Shown here in pieces: positions 43,524 through 52,518 of a DNA stretch of 64,000 bases; the first letter of the stretch is position 1, and every line of letters starts with the position of its first letter. The stretch covers positions 372,001-436,000 of the forward strand of contig NZ_UGTA01000001.1 in NCBI RefSeq assembly GCF_900454895.1. The letters are read 5' to 3'. A program made the position numbers and the translations under genes. A model generated the notes under the pieces. It was not told the DNA's origin, made no database searches, and saw nothing but the letters and a program-made list of their open reading frames with translations. Source of the DNA: Phocoenobacter uteri (lineage in GTDB: Bacteria; Pseudomonadota; Gammaproteobacteria; Enterobacterales; Pasteurellaceae).

Positions 43524-44225
43524 TTATAATTTACGGTAAAGTTGATAAAAACGAAATGTTAAAACTGTTGCAAATACATTGAAGAAAGCAGCAAAAACTA
43601 ACGGAATAATAAAAGAAATATCCATTGTTATTTTTTCTATCATGCTCATCAAAGTTGAAGGCACAAAAGAGGCTAATAAAATCAATAAGATTAACGGTAA
43701 CGTTTTTTGTTTAGTCAGTTGAAAGGTGAAAGCAACGGTATCTTTGATACTTTTTCTTGGTTTTTCAACAAGATAAACATAAAAAACAAGATAAAATTTA
43801 ACTATAAAATAGAAACCTAATACCATAAAAGGAATTGCAAAAACTGGATTGTCTGGTTGTGATATGACTAAAACCGCTCCAATAGATAAAGGTAAAACGC
43901 CTATGATACTCAGTGCAATCAAACCTAAAAACGCAGATAAGACTGTCGAAGTATGGCTAAAAAAGTGTTTGAATGAGCCGTTATTGATTGCACTAATATT
44001 AAGAATAATCAACGCACTCAAAAATGTATTTGCAAGCCCGATTAGGATACTCGGTAAAACTACGCCAGAAAGATCAATATTGGTAATATCCGAAATAGGA
44101 AAGGTAATATTTGACATCGCAAATTGAATAATTAGCGTCATTCCTATCGCAAAAGCAGAAAATTGGCGTTGATTTCGCATAAAGTTCCAACTATCTTGTA
44201 ACAGTTGCAAAAAATTTATTGGCAT
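43524..44225 (-). CDS. yciC: YciC-family inner membrane protein
   Basis: 233 residues with about six membrane segments. MPINFLQLLQDSWNFMRNQRQFSAFAIGM at the N terminus and the position before yciB identify it as the YciC (UPF0259) homologue. Function is unknown; links to envelope homeostasis are suggested for the family. Confidence 0.85.
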   Translation of the reverse strand: MPINFLQLLQDSWNFMRNQRQFSAFAIGMTLIIQFAMSNITFPISDITNIDLSGVVLPSILIGLANTFLSALIILNISAINNGSFKHFFSHTSTVLSAFLGLIALSIIGVLPLSIGAVLVISQPDNPVFAIPFMVLGFYFIVKFYLVFYVYLVEKPRKSIKDTVAFTFQLTKQKTLPLILLILLASFVPSTLMSMIEKITMDISFIIPLVFAAFFNVFATVLTFRFYQLYRKL

Positions 44226-44342
44226 TTAATAGTTCCTTTATTAAAAAATAGTAGTTTTCAAATTATAACAACACTTTAAGTTATCTGCATTATCTATTGT
44301 AGATTTTTGAGAGTGAGCTAAAATAATTAGGTTGATCTTAAA

Positions 44343-44789
44343 ATGGATAATCTTATGTATGAAACACTAAAAGCAGGACAAACATATGCTGAAACCTTAC
44401 CGAATCAGAAAAAACTAAATGTATTTATGCCTGATTATCGTTTTATCAAGTGGGTTAAATTTGCTCAAAAATTTATGCCCGCGTTTGCGTGTTTTGCAAT
44501 TATTTGGCAATATTTTTTACATAGTTCCAGCGACTTTATTCTCGTAAACGTCTTAATTACAGGCTTATTTGCATTAAGCATTCCTTTTCAAGGTCTATTT
44601 TGGCTGGGCAAGCGTGCAAAATCGCCTTTATCTCTTTCTTTATTAGGTTGGTACGAAGAATTGCGTATCAAATTGATTAGTGAGCAAGTTAAGGTTGAAG
44701 AACAACTTATGCCTTCTTATCAAGATCTCGCTCTCTTACTACAACTTGCCGAAAAAACGTGGGGCGATAGCTATTTTGATGAGCTATAA
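44343..44789 (+). CDS. yfbV: YfbV (UPF0208) membrane protein
   Basis: 148 residues, two membrane segments (about 39-55 and 62-82). FMPDYRFIKWVKFAQKFMPAFACFAI and FALSIPFQGLFWLGKRAKSPL match the UPF0208 family. E. coli YfbV influences Ter macrodomain boundaries. A second ATG lies four codons in. It is followed by an uptake signal (AAGCGGTCATATTTT). Confidence 0.9.
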   Translation: MDNLMYETLKAGQTYAETLPNQKKLNVFMPDYRFIKWVKFAQKFMPAFACFAIIWQYFLHSSSDFILVNVLITGLFALSIPFQGLFWLGKRAKSPLSLSLLGWYEELRIKLISEQVKVEEQLMPSYQDLALLLQLAEKTWGDSYFDEL

Positions 44790-44977
44790 GCGGTCATATT
44801 TTATTGAAAATTTGCAAAAATTTTTACCTACTTTTATTTACACGTTATTCTATTTATTTTTTATAATATTTATTGTTGGGTAATTGTATTTTTTTTCTTT
44901 TTATAGTAAAACGAAAAGCACCTTATTTTTAAGGTATGCAAACACAATAAAATAGAATAAAAAATAGAGAGGAAAAA

Positions 44978-46459
44978 ATGAGTAACTACTTCAATACGCT
45001 AAACTTACGCCAACAGCTTGCCCAGTTGGGGCATTGTCGTTTTATGGATCGTGATGAATTTTCTGATGGGACGACTTGTTTGAAAGATAAAAAAATCGTG
45101 ATCGTTGGCTGTGGAGCTCAGGGACTAAATCAAGGCTTGAATATGCGTGATTCTGGTTTAGATATTAGCTATGCGTTACGCCAGTCTGCGATTGATGAAA
45201 AACGCCCTTCTTTTCAGCGTGCCACAGAAAATCATTTTGTGGTTGGAGATTATGAACAACTTATTCCAACCGCTGATTTAGTGATCAATTTAACGCCTGA
45301 TAAACAACATTCTAACGTGATCGCCGATATTATGCCGTTAATGAAAAAAGGATCGGTCTTGGGGTATTCACACGGTTTGAACATTGTTGAGTGTGGTGAA
45401 AAGATCCGAAATGATATTACGGTGATAATGGCTGCACCGAAATGTCCCGGAACGGAAGTGCGAGAAGAATATAAACGCGGTTTTGGTGTGCCAACATTGA
45501 TCGCCGTACACCCTGAAAACGATCCAAATGGCGATGGCTTGGCGATGGCGAAAGCGTGGGCGGTGGCATTAGGTAGCCATAGAGCGGGCGTTTTAGAGTC
45601 TTCATTTGTGGCGGAGGTGAAGTCGGATCTAATGGGCGAGCAAACGATCCTTTGTGGAATGTTACAGGCAGGATCAATTGTTTGTTATAACCATTTGGTT
45701 AAGGAAGGAAAAGATCCTGCTTACGCGGGTAGATTGATCCAATATGGTTGGGAGGCGATCACGGAAGCATTGAAACAGGGTGGAATTACCTTAATGATGG
45801 ATCGTCTGTCAAATTCAGCAAAATTACGTGCCTTTACACTTGCAGAAGAAATTAAAACTATTTTCACACCATTGTTTGAAAAACATATGGATGACATTAT
45901 AAGTGGTTATTTTTCTGCTACGATGATGCAAGATTGGGCGAATGGCGATGCTGATTTATTAAAATGGCGAGAAGAAACCGGCAAAACTGCCTTTGAAAAT
46001 GCCCCAGTTGCGGATCATATTAAAATCACGGAGCAAGATTATTTTGATAATGGCGTATTGATGATTGCGATGATCAAAGCGGGCGTAGAATTAGCCTTTG
46101 AAACAATGGTTGCCAGTGGTATTTATGAAGAGTCCGCCTATTATGAATCATTGCACGAATTACCTTTAATTGCCAACACCATTGCTCGTAAGCGTTTGTA
46201 TGAAATGAATGTTGTGATTTCTGATACCGCAGAATATGGTAATTATTTATTTACCAATGCGGCAGTGCCTATTTTTGAGCAACAAATTATACTGATGTTA
46301 AGAAAAGGGGATTTGGGTGAGCTAACCCCAGCGGTAGAAATTGATAATTTCACATTACGCCAAGTTAATGAGGCAATTCGCCAACACCCAATTGAATTTA
46401 TCGGTGAAGAATTACGAGGATATATGACGGATATGAAACGAGTTTTAGCAGAGCATTAA
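44978..46459 (+). CDS. ilvC: Ketol-acid reductoisomerase (class II, long form)
   Basis: 493 residues, the long gammaproteobacterial form with a duplicated helical domain. The NADPH-binding motif is VIVGCGAQGLNQGLNMRDSG; the Mg2+/substrate site includes SDLMGEQTILCGM. It catalyses the second common step of valine/isoleucine synthesis. SD AGAGGAAA. ilvA starts 18 bases after its stop, so the two are cotranscribed. Confidence 0.97.
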   Translation: MSNYFNTLNLRQQLAQLGHCRFMDRDEFSDGTTCLKDKKIVIVGCGAQGLNQGLNMRDSGLDISYALRQSAIDEKRPSFQRATENHFVVGDYEQLIPTADLVINLTPDKQHSNVIADIMPLMKKGSVLGYSHGLNIVECGEKIRNDITVIMAAPKCPGTEVREEYKRGFGVPTLIAVHPENDPNGDGLAMAKAWAVALGSHRAGVLESSFVAEVKSDLMGEQTILCGMLQAGSIVCYNHLVKEGKDPAYAGRLIQYGWEAITEALKQGGITLMMDRLSNSAKLRAFTLAEEIKTIFTPLFEKHMDDIISGYFSATMMQDWANGDADLLKWREETGKTAFENAPVADHIKITEQDYFDNGVLMIAMIKAGVELAFETMVASGIYEESAYYESLHELPLIANTIARKRLYEMNVVISDTAEYGNYLFTNAAVPIFEQQIILMLRKGDLGELTPAVEIDNFTLRQVNEAIRQHPIEFIGEELRGYMTDMKRVLAEH

Positions 46460-46477
46460 CGGGATTTAGGATATAAA

Positions 46478-48004
46478 ATGAACACAGAGTTACTTTCAAG
46501 CACGGATTATGTTAGAGCGATTTTAAGATCGAATATTTATGATCTGGTGCAAATTACCCCACTCCAAAAAATGGAAAAAGTATCAGCTCGTTTGAACAAT
46601 AAAGTGTTTATCAAACGAGAAGATCGTCAAATTGTGCATAGTTTTAAATTGCGTGGTGCACATTTGATGATCTCATCGCTTTCTGAAACAGAAAAAAAAG
46701 CGGGGGTTGTTGCTGCGTCGGCTGGCAATCACGCACAAGGTGTGGCATTTTCAGCAAAATATCAAGATGTAAAAGCCATTATTGTGATGCCTGAAAACAC
46801 CCCAGCGATTAAAGTTGAAGCTGTAAAAGGTTTTGGGGGCGAAGTGCTGTTGTACGGTGCGAATTTTGATGAAGCAAAAGCGAGAGCCATTCAATTATCA
46901 AAAGAGCTAGGGATGACTTTTATTCCCCCTTTTGATCATCAGAAAGTGATCGCAGGGCAAGGCACAATCGGATTGGAACTATTGCAGCAAAATGCGGATA
47001 TTGATCGTATTTTTGTGCCAGTTGGTGGTGGCGGTCTTGCGGCGGGGATTGCGGTGTTCATTAAAAAAATGTTGCCAGAAGTGAAAGTGATTGGTGTGGA
47101 ATCAACGGATTCCGCCTGTCTTTATCACGCATTAAAAGCGGATAAGCCGGTGGATTTGGACAATATTGGTTTGTTTGCTGATGGTGTTGCCGTAAAACGT
47201 ATTGGCGATGAAACTTTCCGCCTTTGTAAAAAATACCTTGATGATGTGGTTTTGGTAAGTTCTGATGAAATTTGTACCGCTATGAAGGATATTTTTGAAA
47301 ATGTGAGAGCCGTTGCAGAACCTTCTGGGGCGGTTGCACTAGCTGGATTAAAAAAATATGTTGCAGAGCATAAAATTCAAAATGAAACCCTGACTTGCAT
47401 TCTTTCTGGGGCAAACTTAAATTTTCACACTTTACGCTATGTGTCAGAGCGTTGCGAATTGGGGGAAAAACAAGAAGTCTTGCTTGCAGTGACAATTCCG
47501 GAGCAGAGAGGAAGCTTTTTAAGATTTTGTAATGTGCTAGGGAATTATGCGGTCACGGAGTTCAATTATCGCCACGCTGATGATAAAAATGCGTGTATTT
47601 TTGTGGGGATTCGTGTCAAGAATGAGATTGAAACCACAACCATTATTCATCAGCTAAAAAGTAACGGATATAATGCGGTTAATTTATCCGATGATGACAC
47701 GGCGAAAACCCATATTCGTTATATGATTGGCGGGCATACTCATAGCCTAAAATCCGAAACGCTTTATTCCTTTGAATTTCCAGAACAAAAAGGGGCATTA
47801 TTGCGATTTTTACAAACATTAGGGGCGTATTGGGATATTTCTCTGTTCCATTATCGTACGCACGGGGTGGATTATGGTGATGTGTTGGTTGCCTTTATGT
47901 TAGATGAAAATGATAAAGTGTTATTTAAAAGCCATTTAGATGTGCTGGGGTATCGCTATAAAAACGTTAGCGATAGTGTAGCGTATCAATGTTTTTTAAA
48001 ATAA
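46478..48004 (+). CDS. ilvA: Threonine ammonia-lyase, biosynthetic
   Basis: 508 residues. The PLP lysine is in HSFKLRGAHLM, the phosphate loop is PVGGGGLAAGIAVF, and two C-terminal ACT-like regulatory domains are present (VLLAVTIPEQRGSF and YSFEFPEQKGALLRFL). It makes 2-oxobutanoate for isoleucine and is allosterically inhibited by isoleucine. It is linked to ilvC upstream and followed by the ilv attenuator. Confidence 0.97.
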   Translation: MNTELLSSTDYVRAILRSNIYDLVQITPLQKMEKVSARLNNKVFIKREDRQIVHSFKLRGAHLMISSLSETEKKAGVVAASAGNHAQGVAFSAKYQDVKAIIVMPENTPAIKVEAVKGFGGEVLLYGANFDEAKARAIQLSKELGMTFIPPFDHQKVIAGQGTIGLELLQQNADIDRIFVPVGGGGLAAGIAVFIKKMLPEVKVIGVESTDSACLYHALKADKPVDLDNIGLFADGVAVKRIGDETFRLCKKYLDDVVLVSSDEICTAMKDIFENVRAVAEPSGAVALAGLKKYVAEHKIQNETLTCILSGANLNFHTLRYVSERCELGEKQEVLLAVTIPEQRGSFLRFCNVLGNYAVTEFNYRHADDKNACIFVGIRVKNEIETTTIIHQLKSNGYNAVNLSDDDTAKTHIRYMIGGHTHSLKSETLYSFEFPEQKGALLRFLQTLGAYWDISLFHYRTHGVDYGDVLVAFMLDENDKVLFKSHLDVLGYRYKNVSDSVAYQCFLK

Positions 48005-48096
48005 TTTAAAAATTGGGGTTGCATTATTTATTAAATATGTTATTTATATTTTTACACAAATAAAACACAACAATTTAACTAGGAAAATTCAAATTT

Positions 48097-48198
48097 ATGT
48101 CAGTTTATAGCCGTTCAATTAGCATTATTATTACCTTCATTGTGATTATTCACGATGGAGCGAGTGGTTTTGCAAAGAAAATGGCTAACAAAAAATAA
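48097..48198 (+). CDS. ilvL: ilv operon leader peptide (attenuator)
   Basis: 33 residues, MSVYSRSISIIITFIVIIHD followed by a polar tail, with seven isoleucines and two valines in the first 18 residues and no leucine. It lies directly upstream of a terminator and of ilvG. Stalling of ribosomes at the Ile/Val codons when charged tRNA is scarce would change RNA folding. The region 48159-48173 (AGCGAGTGGTTTTGC) can pair with 48212-48225 (GCAAAAACCTCGCT), the left arm of the terminator, and so act as anti-terminator. SD is weak (AGGAAA, rather far). It is probably under isoleucine/valine control only, unlike E. coli ilvL, which also senses leucine. Confidence 0.8.
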   Translation: MSVYSRSISIIITFIVIIHDGASGFAKKMANKK

Positions 48199-48213
48199 TA
48201 ATTGAATTTTCGC

Positions 48214-48246
48214 AAAAACCTCGCTCACACAAGCGAGGTTTTTTTA
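48214..48246 (+). terminator. ilv attenuator terminator
   Basis: AACCTCGCT / AGCGAGGTT stem with loop CACACA and a run of eight T. The left arm is also complementary to 48159-48173. Confidence 0.9.
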
Positions 48247-48283
48247 TACCTGTAATTTATAAAAATAGACAAAAGGAAGAGAA

Positions 48284-49951
48284 ATGAAAGGGGCAAACTT
48301 AGTCATAGAATGTTTAAAAGCACATCAAGTTACGACCTTATTTGGTTATCCGGGTGGGGCGATAATGCCAATTTATGATGCCTTGTATGATTCAGGTTTG
48401 GATCATCTCTTGTGTCGAAATGAGCAAGGGGCGGTAATGTCGGCGATTGGTTATGCAAGAGCAACAGGAAAAGTGGGTGTTTGTTTTGCCACCTCAGGAC
48501 CAGGTGCAACAAATTTAATCACAGGTTTAGCAGACGCATTATTGGATTCTGTACCTATCGTGGCGATCACGGGGCAAGTCGGTTCGGATTTAATCGGTAC
48601 AGACGCGTTTCAAGAAGTGGATGTTTTAGGCTTATCATTGGCGTGTACTAAACACAGTTTTATCGTGCAAAATTTGGCTGAATTGCCACAGGTGCTTGCA
48701 GAAGCCTTTCAAGTGGCACAAAGTGGGCGTTTTGGTCCTGTATTGGTGGATATTCCCAAAGATATTCAGCTTGCCGAAACAACAGATAGTGTATTTTGTT
48801 TAGAAAAAGATCCTGTTCAACCACAAAATGCAGAAAATTTACAACGAGCGGTGCAGTTATTAAGTCAGGCTCAACGTCCAATGCTTTATCTCGGTGGCGG
48901 TGTGGGAATGGCGAAAGGTGTGCAAGCGGTACGATCTTTTATTGAATTTGCAAATATGCCGACGGTAACCACCCTGAAAGGCTTGGGGGCTGTTTCGCCT
49001 GAACATTCACTTTATTTAGGAATGTTAGGAATGCACGGCACAAAAGCGGCAAATTATGCGGTACACGACAGCGATCTATTGATTGTGTGTGGGGCGAGAT
49101 TTGATGATCGTGTAACAGGAAAATTAGACACTTTCTCGCCAAATGCAAAGGTCATTCATATTGATGTTGATGTGGCAGAAATCAATAAATTGCGACAAGC
49201 GGATGTGTCTTTGTGTGGCGATCTCAATCAAGCGGTCAAATTTTTAACGGAATTTGCAAAAAATAATCCCCTTAATATTGAAGAATGGCGAGAAACTGTT
49301 AAGCAGTTAAAATCGGATTATGATTTAACCTACCAAGAAAATCAGGGCGAAACCGTTATCGATCCTTGGGCATTATTGAATACCTTATCCAACCGAAAAA
49401 ATAAAAATGCCGTTGTGGTCACGGATGTGGGGCAACACCAAATGTGGTCGGCTCAACATATGCAACATTTTGCTCCTGAAAATTACATCACATCGGCGGG
49501 GCTTGGCACGATGGGATTTGGCTTGCCAGCAGCGATTGGGGCGAAAAAAGCACGTCCGAATGATGATGTGATTTTAATCTCTGGCGATGGCTCATTTATG
49601 ATGAACGTACAAGAATTAGGCTCAATCAAGCGTGGCAATGTGCCAGTAAAAATCGTGTTATTGGACAATCAACGTTTAGGAATGGTTCGCCAATGGCAAA
49701 CGCTCTTTTTTAATGCACGCCATAGCGAAACGATTTTAGATGATAATCCTGATTTTGTTACTCTTGCGAGTGCATTTGGCATTAAAGGTGAAACCATTGA
49801 AAAAGCGAGTGAAGTGAGTGGGGCGATAGATCGTTTGCTAGCAAGTGAACAAGCCTATTTATTACACGTCTGTATTCCAAATGAAGATAACGTATGGCCA
49901 TTAGTTCCGCCGAATGCGTGTAATTTGGATATGTTAGAAAGTAATAATTAA
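48284..49951 (+). CDS. ilvG: Acetolactate synthase II large subunit
   Basis: 555 residues, TPP-dependent. FGYPGGAIMPIYDAL and RNEQGAVMSAIGYARATGKVG form the N-terminal PYR domain; the TPP motif is GDGSFMMNVQELGSIKRGNVPVKIVLLDN (G-D-G then N-N-like). FAD region: GCPGATN-like TSGPGATNLITGLADA. It makes acetolactate and acetohydroxybutyrate. The frame is intact, unlike the frameshifted ilvG of E. coli K-12. Confidence 0.96.
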   Translation: MKGANLVIECLKAHQVTTLFGYPGGAIMPIYDALYDSGLDHLLCRNEQGAVMSAIGYARATGKVGVCFATSGPGATNLITGLADALLDSVPIVAITGQVGSDLIGTDAFQEVDVLGLSLACTKHSFIVQNLAELPQVLAEAFQVAQSGRFGPVLVDIPKDIQLAETTDSVFCLEKDPVQPQNAENLQRAVQLLSQAQRPMLYLGGGVGMAKGVQAVRSFIEFANMPTVTTLKGLGAVSPEHSLYLGMLGMHGTKAANYAVHDSDLLIVCGARFDDRVTGKLDTFSPNAKVIHIDVDVAEINKLRQADVSLCGDLNQAVKFLTEFAKNNPLNIEEWRETVKQLKSDYDLTYQENQGETVIDPWALLNTLSNRKNKNAVVVTDVGQHQMWSAQHMQHFAPENYITSAGLGTMGFGLPAAIGAKKARPNDDVILISGDGSFMMNVQELGSIKRGNVPVKIVLLDNQRLGMVRQWQTLFFNARHSETILDDNPDFVTLASAFGIKGETIEKASEVSGAIDRLLASEQAYLLHVCIPNEDNVWPLVPPNACNLDMLESNN

Positions 49952-49974
49952 AAATAATAAGAAAGGAAGAGAAT

Positions 49975-50199
49975 ATGCAACATTATCAATTAGTTATCAC
50001 AGCAAACAAACGCCCAGAAACCCTTGAACGTTTATTAAGAGTAATCCGACATCGAGGTTTTGAAGTGCTGAGCTTAAATATAGAAAATCAGTTACAAGGT
50101 ATTCATTTTGATGTCACGGTTCAAAGTGACAGAGCGATAGAATTACTGAAAAATCAATTAGTTAAATTGCCTGATGTAATGGCATTAAAAGAGTGTTAA
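49975..50199 (+). CDS. ilvM: Acetolactate synthase II small subunit
   Basis: 74 residues, a single ACT domain: HYQLVITANKRPETLERLLRVIRHRGFEVLSLNI. It activates IlvG. It starts 23 bases after ilvG with SD AAGGAAGAG. The short form (IlvM rather than IlvN/H) agrees with isozyme II, which is poorly sensitive to valine. Confidence 0.93.
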   Translation: MQHYQLVITANKRPETLERLLRVIRHRGFEVLSLNIENQLQGIHFDVTVQSDRAIELLKNQLVKLPDVMALKEC

Positions 50200-50229
50200 A
50201 CAAGCGGTTATATTTTTATTATCGATCCC

Positions 50230-50285
50230 TGAGCTTGTCGAAGGGAAAAGTAATGAAGTAAAGCACTTACACTTCGACAAGCTCA
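50230..50285. repeat. REP-like inverted repeat in the ilvM-ilvD gap
   Basis: TGAGCTTGTCGAAG (50230-50243) and CTTCGACAAGCTCA (50272-50285) form a perfect 14-bp stem. The 50200-50396 gap also holds uptake-signal cores facing each other (AAGCGGT at about 50203, ACCGCTT at about 50356). The GC-rich CCCTGAGCTTGTCGAAGGG motif contrasts with the AT-rich surroundings and is a common dispersed motif in proteobacteria. Confidence 0.7.
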
Positions 50286-50396
50286 GTGACCGTGCTTGGA
50301 TAGTTCGACATTAGTAATAGAGTGTTAATAATTTGCAAAAAACAATAAAATTTTAACCGCTTAATAAAAAATTATATTAAATATAGGGAGTGAAAA

Positions 50397-52232
50397 ATGC
50401 CTAAATTACGTTCAGCGACCAGCACACAAGGTCGTAATATGGCAGGGGCAAGGGCTTTGTGGCGTGCTACAGGAATGACAGATAACGATTTTGGAAAGCC
50501 GATTATTGCAGTCGTGAATTCTTTTACCCAATTTGTACCGGGTCACGTGCATTTAAAGGATATGGGGCTGTTGGTTGCCAAAGAAATTGAAAAAGCAGGG
50601 GGCGTGGCGAAGGAATTTAACACCATTGCCGTTGATGATGGAATTGCAATGGGGCACGGCGGAATGTTGTATTCTTTGCCTTCTCGTGATTTGATTGCGG
50701 ATAGTGTGGAATATATGGTGAATGCTCACTGTGCGGACGCGATGGTGTGTATTTCAAATTGCGATAAGATCACTCCCGGAATGTTGATGGCGGCAATGCG
50801 ATTAAATATTCCGACTATTTTTGTATCTGGTGGTCCGATGGAGGCAGGGAAAACCAAATTATCGGATCAGATCATCAAATTAGATTTGGTTGACGCGATG
50901 ATTCAAGGGGCTGATGAACGAGTTTCAGATGAAAATGTGGATAAGATTGAGCGTAGTGCTTGCCCAACTTGTGGCTCTTGCTCAGGAATGTTTACCGCAA
51001 ATTCAATGAACTGTTTAACGGAGGCATTAGGATTAAGTTTGCCGGGAAATGGTTCGTGTTTAGCGACACATATTGATCGTAAAGGCTTATTTCTACAGGC
51101 TGCACGTCAAATTGTTGAGATGTGCAAACAGTATTATCAAAATGATGATGAGCGAGTGTTACCGAGAAATATTGCAACTCGTGAAGCTTTTGAAAATGCG
51201 ATGTGTTTGGATATTGCAATGGGTGGGTCAAGCAATACGGTGTTACATTTACTTGCTACCGCTCAAGAGGCAAACGTTGATTTTACAATGCGTGATATTG
51301 ATCGTTTATCTCGTGTGGTGCCTTGTTTATCCAAAGTAGCACCGAATACCAATAAATATCATATGGAAGATGTTCACCGTGCGGGTGGTGTGATGGCGAT
51401 TTTAGGCGAGCTGGATCGTGCAAATTTACTTTGTAATCAAACTCGAACCGTATTAGGTTTGACCTTAGAAGAGCAGTTAAATCAATATGATATTGTTAGA
51501 AATAAAGATGAAAAATTACAGCAATTTTATCGTTCTGGCCCAGCAGGTATTCGCACTACAAAAGCCTTTTCACAAGATTGTCGTTGGGATACCGTTGATG
51601 ATGATCGTCAAAATGGCTGTATTCGTTCCAAAGAATTTGCGTATAGTCAAGAAGGTGGATTGGCAATGTTATACGGTAATTTAGCCGAAGATGGTTGCAT
51701 TGTGAAAACTGCTGGCGTTGATGAATCTATTTGGAAATTTAGCGGAAAAGCGATTGTGTTTGAAAGCCAAGAAGATGCCGTTGAAGCAATTTTAGGCAAA
51801 AAAGTGCAAGCGGGGCATATTGTGGTTATTCGCTACGAAGGGCCAAAAGGCGGACCGGGTATGCAAGAGATGCTTTATCCAACGAGCTATTTAAAATCGG
51901 TAGGGTTGGGCAAAGCCTGTGCATTATTAACAGACGGACGTTTTTCAGGTGGCACGTCAGGATTATCTATTGGGCATTGCTCGCCAGAGGCTGCCTCAGG
52001 TGGCGTGATTGGTTTAGTTAAAAATGATGATGTGATTGAAATTGATATTCCGAATCGTTCTATTGAATTAAAAGTGTCTGATGAGGAATTACAGCAACGT
52101 AGAGTAGAGCAAGATTGCAAAGGTTGGAAGCCTGAAAATCGTCATCGTGATGTCTCTTTTGCGTTAAAAGTGTATGGTTATTTTGCCACTTCAGCGGATA
52201 AAGGGGCGGTGCGTAACAAAGCGTTATTGTAA
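50397..52232 (+). CDS. ilvD: Dihydroxy-acid dehydratase
   Basis: 611 residues. Fe-S ligands are in ISNCDKITPGMLMA and ACPTCGSCSGMFTANSMNCL; the catalytic serine region is GRFSGGTSGLSIGH. It dehydrates dihydroxy acids to the 2-oxo acids of Val and Ile. SD AGGGAG. It belongs to the ilvL-G-M-D unit; ilvE is absent from the window. Confidence 0.97.
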   Translation: MPKLRSATSTQGRNMAGARALWRATGMTDNDFGKPIIAVVNSFTQFVPGHVHLKDMGLLVAKEIEKAGGVAKEFNTIAVDDGIAMGHGGMLYSLPSRDLIADSVEYMVNAHCADAMVCISNCDKITPGMLMAAMRLNIPTIFVSGGPMEAGKTKLSDQIIKLDLVDAMIQGADERVSDENVDKIERSACPTCGSCSGMFTANSMNCLTEALGLSLPGNGSCLATHIDRKGLFLQAARQIVEMCKQYYQNDDERVLPRNIATREAFENAMCLDIAMGGSSNTVLHLLATAQEANVDFTMRDIDRLSRVVPCLSKVAPNTNKYHMEDVHRAGGVMAILGELDRANLLCNQTRTVLGLTLEEQLNQYDIVRNKDEKLQQFYRSGPAGIRTTKAFSQDCRWDTVDDDRQNGCIRSKEFAYSQEGGLAMLYGNLAEDGCIVKTAGVDESIWKFSGKAIVFESQEDAVEAILGKKVQAGHIVVIRYEGPKGGPGMQEMLYPTSYLKSVGLGKACALLTDGRFSGGTSGLSIGHCSPEAASGGVIGLVKNDDVIEIDIPNRSIELKVSDEELQQRRVEQDCKGWKPENRHRDVSFALKVYGYFATSADKGAVRNKALL

Positions 52233-52275
52233 AATTAGATCTGTCAGAATAAGAAATTTTAGTATAGAATAGCGT

Positions 52276-52454
52276 AAAAAAAGCCCTATTACAAAGAGTA
52301 AAGGGCTAAAAATTTAAACCGATAAGGGCTTAAAATATACAGGAAGTGAAATGAGTAACGCTAAGTTACTCGCTAGCTTAGAAGTCTAAGCTAATATGCA
52401 AACACAACATCGCACTCAAATAATATAAATATTACCTAAGTGCGTATGGAGTTA
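52276..52454 (-). ncRNA. gcvB: Hfq-dependent small RNA GcvB
   Basis: Read on the minus strand, the segment contains GATGTTGTGTTTGCAT, the G/U-rich R1 seed region of GcvB, then two stem-loops (TAGCTTAGA/TCTAAGCTA and GAGTAAC/GTTACTC). These are followed by CACTTCCTGTA, the conserved R2 region, and a terminator AGCCCT...AGGGCT with seven T ending at 52276. The location divergent from gcvA is the conserved gcvA-gcvB arrangement. The 5' end is estimated from a TATACT -10 (plus strand 52461-52466). By family, it represses many amino-acid and peptide transport mRNAs and is activated by GcvA. Confidence 0.88.
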
Positions 52455-52518
52455 ATTCTAAGTATATTATGTTAATTATACAACCAAGATTTTTTTATCT
52501 CTGAAATAAGAAAAAATA

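Noticed and set aside
52351..52389. 12-codon ORF with a strong SD (AGGAAG) between ilvD and gcvA, at first taken as a leader peptide
   Set aside because: It is the complement of the GcvB R2 region and hairpins; the SD-like AGGAAGTG is the complement of CACTTCCT.
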